Source: a virus
DNA: 39,543 nt
Strand: one strand, 5' to 3'
IMG/VR virus record: IMGVR_UViG_3300021389_000057
Span: 1-39,543 of that record
Position 1 is the stretch's first letter; the number at the start of each line of letters is the position of its first letter. A program made the position numbers and the translations under genes. This document shows, one piece after another, positions 27,311 to 36,300 of the stretch. The notes under the pieces are model-generated. The model ran no database searches and had not been told where the DNA came from. It saw only the letters and a program-made list of their open reading frames with translations.

Positions 27311-28219
27311 ATGAAAATAACAAATAATTACGGGCTTCCTGACCCGTTCATGAACTTTGTCAGGAACGATAAGTACACAAGAGGCAAGGCTGATATCAGT
27401 GTGACTACGCTGATCGACAGTCCTCGCATCAGGTTACTTGTTGATGATCACAAGGATAAACTGGAGTCAGATCTTGTTGATATGATCTGGCCTATCTTTG
27501 GAACGGCAGTGCATTCTGTTTTAGAAAGTTCAATAGAACAAAAAAATACCATAGTGGAAGAGCGTCTATACGCATCCTGTAATGACTGGACTTTATCAGG
27601 TGCGCTTGATCATCAAGAGATCCTTGAGGATGGACGCATTAGGGTAACTGATTACAAGGTTACATCCGTCTGGTCTGTAATCCATGGTAAAAAAGAATGG
27701 GAGTATCAACAGAATTGCTACGCTTGGTTACTCAGGCAGAATGGCAAGGACGTTGAGAGCATTAGGATCTGTGCAATCTTGAGGGATTGGCAGAAGCGCA
27801 AGGCTGCAACAGATGGTGACTATCCTAGCGCACCTGTTGTCATCATTGATCTTCCATTGTGGACGCGGGATGAGTGTCAGAAATATGTAGAGGAAAGAAT
27901 GTCTCTGCATCAAGAAGCGCAAATCAATTATGATATCCATGATGAACTGCCCCTGTGTTCAGAAGCAGAGAAGTGGGAGCGCCCAACAACCTACGCTGTA
28001 ATGGCGAAGGGTAAGAAGAGAGCCATCAGGGTTTTGGATACTCAGTTTGAGGCTGATGCCTACCTTGAAGGATTTAAATCAACCAGTGCGTTGAACCCAA
28101 AAGATTTAACCATCGAAACCAGAAAGGGTGAGAAGGTTAGGTGTAGTGGCTACTGTTCAGTGTCACATTTATGCGATCAGTATTTGAAGGAGAGTGAGGA
28201 AAATGACTACAGCAATTAA
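27311..28219 (+). CDS. RecB/Cas4-like PD-(D/E)XK exonuclease
   Basis: 302 residues. Nuclease core: His68 in GTAVHSV, Asp100 in GALDHQE, Asp114-x-Lys116 in VTDYKV and a QxxxY box (Gln133-Tyr137), as in RecB/Cas4-type nucleases. Four Cys (216, 278, 282, 288; the last three in RCSGYCSVSHLCD) could hold an iron-sulphur cluster as in Cas4 and AddB, though the first Cys is later than usual. Probably the 5'-3' exonuclease that feeds ssDNA to the annealing protein three genes later. A one-mismatch palindrome (27527-27540) lies in the coding sequence. GGAG upstream of the ATG. Confidence 0.75.
   Translation: MKITNNYGLPDPFMNFVRNDKYTRGKADISVTTLIDSPRIRLLVDDHKDKLESDLVDMIWPIFGTAVHSVLESSIEQKNTIVEERLYASCNDWTLSGALDHQEILEDGRIRVTDYKVTSVWSVIHGKKEWEYQQNCYAWLLRQNGKDVESIRICAILRDWQKRKAATDGDYPSAPVVIIDLPLWTRDECQKYVEERMSLHQEAQINYDIHDELPLCSEAEKWERPTTYAVMAKGKKRAIRVLDTQFEADAYLEGFKSTSALNPKDLTIETRKGEKVRCSGYCSVSHLCDQYLKESEENDYSN
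27527..27540. repeat. Dispersed palindrome, one mismatch
   Basis: AGTTC-AATA-GAACA in the nuclease gene; only the outermost base differs. Confidence 0.6.
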
Positions 28220-28574
28220 GAGATATTTATCTGAGCATAATATAAAGCAGACAGACATGGCGAAGCAGCTTGGTATTAACCCTGCAACCATGTCTAAGAT
28301 AGTCAGAGGTGAAAGAATGCCTCGCATAGATGTTGTAGAGCGCATTGAGATCGCTACCTATGGCGATGTAGGGCCACGTCACTTCTATAAAAATCCAGAT
28401 GTTTGGAGTGAAGTGTCAAAGCTAGAAGATGCTAAGTGGGCAAAGGCAAATATTGATAGGAAAAAAAGTGCAGAGTTAGAGGATGCCAGCTTTGAAGAGG
28501 ATTTAAATGATGATTTAATTCCGTTTCAAGAGTTGTCCTCTTGGGGTAAACTGAAACGGTTGTTTGGGGGTTAG
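28203..28574 (+). CDS. XRE/Cro-type helix-turn-helix regulator
   Basis: 123 residues from the ATG at 28203, overlapping the nuclease gene. The N-terminal HTH is clear: AIKRYLSEHNIKQTDMAKQL, GINPATMSKIVRGERMPRID (about residues 4-43), as in Cro/CI-family repressors. The C-terminal two-thirds is acidic and polar and lacks a recognisable self-cleavage domain, so it is not a LexA/CI-type autoprotease. Candidate binder of the dispersed AGTTC-N4-GAACT palindrome. Placement inside the recombination operon would let it shut early transcription down. Target unproven. Confidence 0.75.
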   Translation: MTTAIKRYLSEHNIKQTDMAKQLGINPATMSKIVRGERMPRIDVVERIEIATYGDVGPRHFYKNPDVWSEVSKLEDAKWAKANIDRKKSAELEDASFEEDLNDDLIPFQELSSWGKLKRLFGG

Positions 28575-28576
28575 CA

Positions 28577-29320
28577 ATGGCTAAGAAAACTGTATGGGAA
28601 ACACTCAGAAGTATTGATGTATCTGAGTATACCAAAAAGAAAAACGGCATGACCTATCTATCATGGGCACATGCTTGGGGTGCATTAAAAGATGTATATC
28701 CAGATGCCACGTTTGAAAAGCATGTAGAGGAAGGCAACATTCCTTACATGATTGACGTTCATGGGTTTGCTTATGTGCGTGTTACTGTAACTGCCAGTGG
28801 CGAAAGTGCTACTGAACTTTTCCCTGTGCTGGATTACAAGAACTCGCCAATTAAAAACCCTAATGCTTTTCAGATCAACACGGCCCATCAACGTGCTATG
28901 ACGAAGGCCATGGGTTATCTGGGTTTAGGTCATTACATCTATGCGGGTGAAGACTTGCCGCCAGATGATGGGGTAGAGCCACAGAAACCAGCCGCTGCGG
29001 TTAAAGTTGATCGTGAATTTCAAGAGATTAATGCAAAGAAGCCAAAGGCTAAACCCGCTTCACCACCGCCCTCAGCAACTGAGACGTCATCGGGTGACGT
29101 GAAGAAGAATGCGTCTGAGGAAAACTGGGATACCACCAAAGCCTTAATATCTGAAGTGGTTAAAGCTTCATCTGATATACAGTGGCTGAATGGTGTGTAT
29201 CGAAAGAACCTTGGTCCGATCAATCAACTCAAGGACAATAGTCCAAAGTTGTATGAAGAGTTAATGAATGACTTTTCAAAACGTAAATCTGAACTCAATT
29301 CAAAAGGAGATCAATCATGA
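28577..29320 (+). CDS. Sak3-like single-strand annealing protein (DUF1071 type)
   Basis: 247 residues. TVWETLRSIDVSEYTKKKNG, then MTYLSWAHAWGALKDVYPDA, is the characteristic opening of DUF1071/Sak3-type annealing proteins (Rad52-like superfamily). VRVTVTASG and INTAHQRAMTKAMGYLGLGH complete the core by about residue 120. The C-terminal half is Lys/Ala/Pro-rich linker plus a final helix. It anneals single strands produced by the nuclease encoded upstream. Starts two bases after the regulator stop. A one-mismatch palindrome (28805-28818) lies in it. Confidence 0.75.
   Translation: MAKKTVWETLRSIDVSEYTKKKNGMTYLSWAHAWGALKDVYPDATFEKHVEEGNIPYMIDVHGFAYVRVTVTASGESATELFPVLDYKNSPIKNPNAFQINTAHQRAMTKAMGYLGLGHYIYAGEDLPPDDGVEPQKPAAAVKVDREFQEINAKKPKAKPASPPPSATETSSGDVKKNASEENWDTTKALISEVVKASSDIQWLNGVYRKNLGPINQLKDNSPKLYEELMNDFSKRKSELNSKGDQS
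28805..28818. repeat. Dispersed palindrome, one mismatch
   Basis: AGTGC-TACT-GAACT in the annealing-protein gene; carries the recurrent T to G variant of the left half. Confidence 0.45.
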
Positions 29321-29619
29321 GTCAGTATCCACCACGCGGAGCGTTGTTCCAAAATCAAAATAAGCAGAAGGAAACTCAACCAGATTACACTGGTAACCTT
29401 GAGATACCTAACGATGTCGCTCAGGATATCATTGCCCAAATCAATGAGGGAATAGAGTCTCCAAAGATTGACCTAGCTGGCTGGAAGAAGGTCGGCAAAA
29501 GTGGTCTGGCTTTTGTATCTTTACGTGGGAACTTAGATCGTAACCGCAGGGATGGTGCTTCATCTTTCCAAGCTCCAGCCCCAAGCAGTAATGTTTCTAA
29601 TGATGAGATACCGTTCTAG
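29317..29619 (+). CDS. Small protein with SSB-like C-terminal tip
   Basis: 100 residues starting MSQYPPRGALFQNQNKQKET, with TGNLEIPNDVAQDIIAQINE and a basic strand segment KIDLAGWKKVGKSGLAFVSL. The tail is disordered and ends NDEIPF, close to the DDDIPF tip by which bacterial SSB recruits partner proteins. From memory, short proteins with this N-terminus accompany phage recombination genes. A role as an ssDNA-associated or partner-recruiting factor is an inference. It overlaps the annealing-protein stop by four bases (ATGA), with AAAGGAG upstream. Confidence 0.6.
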   Translation: MSQYPPRGALFQNQNKQKETQPDYTGNLEIPNDVAQDIIAQINEGIESPKIDLAGWKKVGKSGLAFVSLRGNLDRNRRDGASSFQAPAPSSNVSNDEIPF

Positions 29620-29623
29620 TGCC

Positions 29624-29836
29624 ATGGTCAGGAATAACTTTCTCAAAAACTTTAAGGTCGGTGAAGATCTTTTAGATGCTCATGAGGCGGCAGCGCTTCT
29701 GTCAATTCATGTAAAGACTTTCTACAAATGGACCAAGGAACGTAAGGACTTTCCAATGGCCATTGAGTTTAGTCCACGCATGAAGAGATGGAAGAAGTCT
29801 GATATTACAGCTTGGGTTGAAAGCTTGGGCGTATGA
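29624..29836 (+). CDS. AlpA/excisionase-like helix-turn-helix protein, 70 aa
   Basis: 70 residues with the ATG at 29624; ATG 29603 is an alternative in the same frame and neither has a strong ribosome-binding site. LLDAHEAAALLSIHVKTFYK, WTKERKDFPMAIEF, RWKKSDITAWVESLG: the MerR/excisionase-like HTH_17 pattern of AlpA-type regulators. These bind DNA as small activators or recombination directionality factors; no integrase is present here, so a transcription role is more likely. Overlaps the next gene by four bases. Confidence 0.65.
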   Translation: MVRNNFLKNFKVGEDLLDAHEAAALLSIHVKTFYKWTKERKDFPMAIEFSPRMKRWKKSDITAWVESLGV

Positions 29837-30267
29837 AATCAAGCAGTGAAATGTTGACGTATGAAAATAACACTGACTTCAAGAATGAAGAAAGACTTGC
29901 CAATCTTCTTTCTGAAAAATGGAAGTGTGAAATGCAGAGGAACAAACCTCTTTATGCGTTTGATTACATTGCTCACAGAGGCGGTATACCAACCGCCTTT
30001 GTGGAACTTAGAAGGCGATCAATTAGCTTTCACAAGTACCCTACAGTCATAGTATCCATTACCAAGTTTACATCTGCTAAAACACACACTGATGTTACAG
30101 GTCTGCCCTGTCTGTTTGTGTGTGAGTGGACTGATGAGATTGGCTACATAAACTTAGACTGTAATAAAGATTTTGTTCTATCCGGTGAGGGATGGAATAG
30201 AAGAAACCCTTCACATGAAGTGGAAGTGATTGGTCACATAAAGACCAGTGATTTTATATTATTATAA
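29833..30267 (+). CDS. PD-(D/E)XK-like putative nuclease, 144 aa
   Basis: 144 residues. LANLLSEKWKCEMQRNKPLY, then AFDYIAHRGGIPTAFVELRR: an Asp, a strand and an E-x-R in place of the usual E-x-K, followed by FHKYPTVIVSITKFTSA. I recall a family of small phage proteins with this D...ExK core, annotated as PD-(D/E)XK superfamily. The Lys to Arg change may lower or abolish activity. Last gene of the recombination operon; followed by the palindrome at 30280 and terminator at 30297. Confidence 0.5.
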   Translation: MKSSSEMLTYENNTDFKNEERLANLLSEKWKCEMQRNKPLYAFDYIAHRGGIPTAFVELRRRSISFHKYPTVIVSITKFTSAKTHTDVTGLPCLFVCEWTDEIGYINLDCNKDFVLSGEGWNRRNPSHEVEVIGHIKTSDFILL

Positions 30268-30279
30268 ACTAGCACTACA

Positions 30280-30293
30280 AGTTCTATTGAACT
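30280..30293. repeat. Dispersed 14-bp palindrome, perfect copy
   Basis: AGTTC-TATT-GAACT between the 144-aa gene and the terminator hairpin, in the convergent gap with the giant gene. Confidence 0.85.
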
Positions 30294-30296
30294 TTT

Positions 30297-30330
30297 ACAG
30301 TCGCGCTAACCGGGTTGGCGCGACTGTTTT
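30297..30330 (+). terminator. Intrinsic terminator of the recombination operon
   Basis: Perfect 10-bp stem ACAGTCGCGC/GCGCGACTGT with an 11-base loop, then TTTTATT on the plus strand. Read from the minus strand the stem is followed by AAAAG, so it stops plus-strand transcription only. Confidence 0.85.
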
Positions 30331-30346
30331 ATTGTATGCTTGAACT

Positions 30347-33300
30347 TTATATTCCCTGAGCAATCATTATGCCCTGACGGGTTATTATCTTTCTTTGCTC
30401 GACAAGTTGCTTGACGATGCGATCCTTCTCATCTTGCGGCAAACGTGAATCATTCACTGCCGTAATCTGCTGAGAGATCTTCCGTCTTGCTGATTCAATC
30501 TTCTTGATTTGCGGAGCAATCCTAAGCTCTGCCTCAAACCTAGACACGGCACTGTTGATGCGGTCCACGTCACCACGCTGAGCGGCCTTCTTGTACTCAG
30601 CCGTTGCCCTGTTCACCTGATCACGGACCTCAATGTATTGAGACACGTCATCCCTGCTGGACACGCTTCGTAAAACTCTACGCATGAACGGGATCTCAGT
30701 GGCAATATCCTCTGCGGATTCTGCGGCAGCTATTCTTGCTGGTGCTTCAGCGGTACGTTGCACAAACCTACCAGCGCCGCCCGTAATATAATCAAACCAG
30801 AACTCCAAAGAGTTTGGTGACCAATCAATCCACCCACTCAGTGTCTCAGTCCCACCCGTCAACTCATTAAGAGCCTGTGTTATGCCAACTGCTGTCGGAG
30901 AAGTGTTGTTCCAGTACAAGCTGCTTTGTGATGCCACCTGATTTGGGAATGCCTTCTTAACAATATCTCTGCCAGAGAAGTCTGTGTTGGTTCCGTACAG
31001 TGAGATGAAGGGATCAAACACAGTGGGTGCTGCGAAGTTCAAGAAGCTTTCAGTACCACCTAGCGGGTTGAATATCTCAAGGGTTGTGCGCCCAATAGAT
31101 GCTCCAATCTCTGATGGATCTGATCTGCCCTGAGCCATCTTGGCAAAGTTGCGCCCGACATTGTGGAATGCGTTCATGCCGTATGGCATTGGTATGGAAA
31201 CATACCCACGTCCAAAAGGATCCATCACATCTGGCAACATGAATACCATGTTGTGTTCCAGAATATAGTCTGGGATCTTGTCGTACTGCTTTACTCCATC
31301 CTCATCCTCATCTGACATCATTGAGTTAATTATGTCTTGCGTAAAGCCAACAGCTATAACGCCACCCATGATATTGCGAACCTTCTTGGAGCGAGCCAAT
31401 GATCTCAACAGGAAGAAGCTGCCCTGCAAGGACGCATTGTAGAATAGGTACAGTGAGTTCAAGAATGCCTTGTTGTCACCACCCTTGCCAAAGTCTACGG
31501 TCACACTCCTTGCGGCCTGTGCTGCTCTCTCCTTGGACACGCCACGCTTAACCAGAGCGTCATAGGTGCTAACACGAATGGCGTTTTCAACCACAAGGTT
31601 TGAATTATCCATGAACTCTAAGAGCTTCTTACCTTTGGCCTTCATCAGCCCAAGCTTACCGCTTGCATCAGAGATGTCTGACAGTGTGGATTGAAGATCA
31701 GATATCTGATCTTGTAGTGTGGTCATTGGGTTGGCAGCACTTGCACCGCCGTATGATCTGAACTCTTTGTATATCTTTGCCCACTCAGAAGAATCATCTT
31801 TGTTTAAGATGGATCTCTTTAGGCCTTTTGCTGCCTTCAAAACATTTCTAATCGTGTCTTTTCTCAGGCCATCCATTTCAAACTCACTGACCTGTATGCC
31901 AGCGGCTTGAACGTCACGAATGAAGTTGGAGATAAAGAACTCTGGGTTCCAAGATGTGTTAATGTTTGACAGGTATCTGTTTACCTTAGCCAAACCTCTG
32001 GTGATTGTGGCAGCGTTGCCAGCATCCCAAATGTTTTCCCCGTTGAACGCACCCGCCAAGTTGTTGTCATAGAACTGAAGGACTTTCTCTTCTCCGTTCT
32101 CTTTTACAATGGCGATTGATGGGTCATCACGATAGGTTCTCGTCGGCTTGATAACAACCGCACCGTTCTGCATTACGCGGGCTGATGGTGGTTGATCTAG
32201 GATCTCAGCATATCCAGACATGCCTTGAGGGTTTGATCTAACTAGATCAAGCATAGACTTACCAACCTTGTTGCGCTCGCCACGAACAATAGAGTTTGTA
32301 TTTTGCAGGATGGTGCTTGCCAAAATATCTCTGCCGTATGACCTACGACCTAAAGCCCTTTGATCTTCTCTGCCCATAGCTCCATATCTGGATGGCTTGC
32401 CGCTGCCGTAGATTCCCTCTTGGTCAACTTCAAAGTGACCCTTGAGTGGAACATAGAAATCAAAGTTGCTGTCTTCCATGTCGCCTATCTTCATGTCGCT
32501 TGACTGTAGACCAGCCGCAACACGAACAGCGTTGGTATCATCCACGATAGAGCGAACAGCATCCTCAGCCTGACGCAAAGCTATTTTGTTTTGCGGGTCA
32601 AGGCTATCAAACCAGTTGAGTATTGCATCAGCCTCTGCATCAGTCATACCTGAGCCAGCATCATTGGTGGGGTCCACCGTTCTGATGTACGCGTTTCTCT
32701 CCTTGGCATGTTTTGCATAGAGATAAGTATCTACGGCGGATAAAGCTTTTGACTTTGTTCCCTCAAACGTGAACTCAGCAAGGCCTTTACCACCACCAGA
32801 GTTGGCATTTGATAGTGCCTTTAGCTGATCAACCTGCTGCTCTGTGATGTTCATGTTTTTGACAGCATCAGTGGCAGCTTTATAAATTGTTTCCTTGCGC
32901 TCAGTAATCTTACTGCCAGCAATACCTTCGCTCAGTTGCTGCTTCAGATATGGGTCCATGCTATCAGCGATCTTATACTGAGGATTTATCTCCTTCAGTT
33001 CTTTGATCATTCTGCCAACAGGAATAAAGCTGTCCTGTGTTTTCTGAATAAATAAATCTGCTCTCTTCTGTGCCTTTGTCTTGTCGGTGAAGGGCACCAA
33101 GCGCAGAGCTTTGCCAAGCCAGTCAGCGATATCAGTGTAGCGTGTTACACGATCCGCTTGCATCGCGTCTAGACCTGTGCCGCTTACAGTGTTCAATGCG
33201 CTCAGTTTGATCTGGCTGTTGCGGATCTTTTTGCGATCCTTCTTATCCATGACTGGGAAGAATGTCTTGACGTAGTACGGACCGTTGCCGCTGTTACGCT

Positions 33301-36300
33301 TGCCACGCTCAAGGACAAGGCGCAGGGGTGGGCTTTTAGCCATGCGGTTATCGAACCACTCCAAAACCAAGTTGCCTCCTGACGGGTACGCTACAACGCT
33401 GTCACCGTCCTGATAGCCTTGGCTCTTCCATCTGTGCAGTGTGTCGTAGATGGCTTTCTCTACTCGCTTGTACCCTGAGTTCTCTACAAGCTCCTTGTCG
33501 TGCAGTCTTTGCTGTATGTGATAGAGACCACCGCCGTTATCAAACTGGTCATTGCTTCCCTCAGTAAGAAGGACGGGGATAACCTCACCATCAGTTTCCT
33601 GTATGCCGCCATATATAATGTCAGTCAGAGTGCCAGTTCGTTTGACTGGAGTTCTGATTGCTTTGTATGGATCAATAGGTATTTGAGAAAGCTTCTGTGG
33701 TGGAAGTTCATTTGAACTTTCTACACCTTCCATCGTTGACAGATCTACGTCTGCCTCTGTGATGAATGGCGCTGCCTCTAGTGCTAGTTCTCTAGGGGCG
33801 AAGAAGTCTCCCTCTGCAATCGTTGGCTTAACTGCATCAACGCTTCCGCTAACCGATCCATCTCCTTCTCGTTGAGCGATGATACCAGCGAGTCTTCCTC
33901 GCTCTGTTGCGGGGAGTGAATTTTTGATTTTGTCATCGCCTATACCTTTGTTTTTCAGGATGTTCAGGGCACCGTCAGCATAATCGTTGTCATCGCCACG
34001 GCCTTTACGGACACCACCAGCTTCAAACAAACGCTTCTCAGCATACCACATAAGGGCTTGGAAATCAGCATTAGTTATATCAACGCCAGCCTCATCCTTG
34101 AGGATCTGTCTTGCACGATTAGCAACCTCACGCATTGCGGTCCTGTCCTGTGCGTTGCGAGGATCCTCTTGTAGAGTTGGGATTAGCTTCTTCTGATATG
34201 TTTCAGTGGCTCTCAGGAAGGCTGTCTTTGACGGACGTGATGCAGCCGCAAGAGACTTAACGGTTGCAGCGTCTCGACCAACAGGGGTTTTGCTTTTGTT
34301 TAGACTGAACTCATACTGACCAGATGTAAGTAAGTCTTCAACGGTATCCTTATATGCCTTCGTGTAATGATCTCTATTCCAGATCTTACCAATCTCAGGG
34401 GCAATCAGAGGTATGTCTGTCTTGTCCATTGTGGATATGTTAAGTTTTCTTTGTGCTTCAAAGAGAATATTTCTATCCATGTCTGTCAGTGGTTGATCTG
34501 CCTCAGTAATAAAGTTCCAAACAGTATCAAGGTTCTGCTCTACCAGCTCGTCTGCATATTTTACTGTAGGGTTACCAGTGATGCGGTTAGCAAAGCGCAT
34601 CCACCATCTATCCATAGTTAGAGGATCGTAGTTGCCTCTAAGGTTTTGATAGAAACCGTTGCCAATCTTTGGACCCAGTATGTAGGCCACAGATACCATT
34701 GTGTTAGCTTCTTCAGCGCCACTAGCTTGGAACTCTTTGGGCAAGTCCTTAACCCTATCGACCCCAAGAACATCAACCATTGTTTTGTTGAGATCTTTCT
34801 TTGGCATCTGCATGGTTAGCAAAGCCTCAATCTCATTTGATGACATACCTTTGCGGCTCAGTGTGTTCCAAAACTCAAAGGCAGATAGCATAGATCCACC
34901 TTGAGCGCCTGATCCCTTGACTGGGAAGGTGCCACTATCACTAGCCTTCCAAGCATCATACTGCTCAGATGCGAACCTGTAGTTGTCTATAACTGACAAA
35001 CCATTTGATGTGATGGCAGTGGCAAAGTCAAAGGCATGTTCTGCTGCTGGGTCATACTCAGAGTTTGGAGAACCGTCAGGCCTCTCCGGTGAGACCTCTG
35101 GATACACAGGGAACAACACACGCTTAGCCAGCTTGAGTGTAGAGTCATACCAACCAAGGGCATCACTGCCAGAGATCAATGCTGCCTCAGCTTCAGCCGC
35201 CATGATCCTTGCTGCGTCTTGCTTGTCACGCTCTGAATTTATTATGTCCAAAGGAGCTACGTTACGCAGGCCAAGAAGTTTCTCAGCAAAGCTAACTAAT
35301 GTCTCTGAGCCTTCTTTCTTTTTAAATTGAGGCTGCCCCGTTTTTGGATTAAGGTAATCAAGTATACTTGCATCACGTTGGGCTGGCGTCAGTGGAACTC
35401 TTGATGTCTTAATTCCAGAAGCAGCCCTATCTATATCTCCAAAGGCTGATTCTACCTGATCTGTTAGTCTTGTTCTTGCAGTATCTGATTGACCATTGAT
35501 TTCATTATCGGACTCAACTCGCGTAGTTCCTCGTTTGAAAGGATCGAATCTAGATCCAACAAGGGGGTTGTTTCCTGAGACTTTTGTAACTGACTTGGGT
35601 TCATTGACCCCGCCATTGTTGTCGATTTGCGCGTAGCCATCTGCAATTCCATCTTGTTTTAATTTTTCAAAGACTTTTGTAGGATTGTCTCTGATAGAAT
35701 CAAAGTAACCTATCGGAATGATTCTGCCAGTGTTTACAAACCTGCCAATCATTCTGGAATATGCTTCTTCTGGAGCAACATCCATGTTGACTAGATTTAC
35801 CTTATATCCTTTTTCCTTTAATTTGTCAATTAACTGGACAATACTTTTTGACTTGTCGCCCACCTTTGGGATCATGATGTTAGTGCCGCGAGACATCATT
35901 AACTCATATAGGCCAGAAACAAGATCAGAACTTTCCTCATGTACAGCCGCAGCGCCTATGCCACCTTCATACTCAGGAAGTGATTTCTTGATCTCATCAG
36001 AATCCGCAATGGCAAATCCTTTTGATGTTGCCAGTTCATTAGCTATCGTGGACTTTCCTGATGCTGGTGGGCCAACAAGAATTATTGCTTCTCTATTTTT
36101 AGGAATGGGCTTGGGTTGCAGACCCATCTCCACAAATCCTAGTTGCTCTGCCTGTCTTTCAAATGCTCGTAAAGCATTGGGGGTTCCCATAACCCTTTCA
36201 CCGTTTACTAGATATGTCCTAGTGTTATGCCAGTTTTCGCTATTATAATCGGGGCGAAGATTTGTTTGTTCTCTTTGATTCATTTGGCTTACGACAGAAG

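Noticed and set aside
6448-30293. Reading the dispersed palindrome as a LexA/SOS box
   Set aside because: Alphaproteobacterial LexA boxes are direct GTTC-N7-GTTC; Gram-positive boxes are GAAC-N4-GTTC. Here the half-sites are in the opposite order, GTTC-N4-GAAC.
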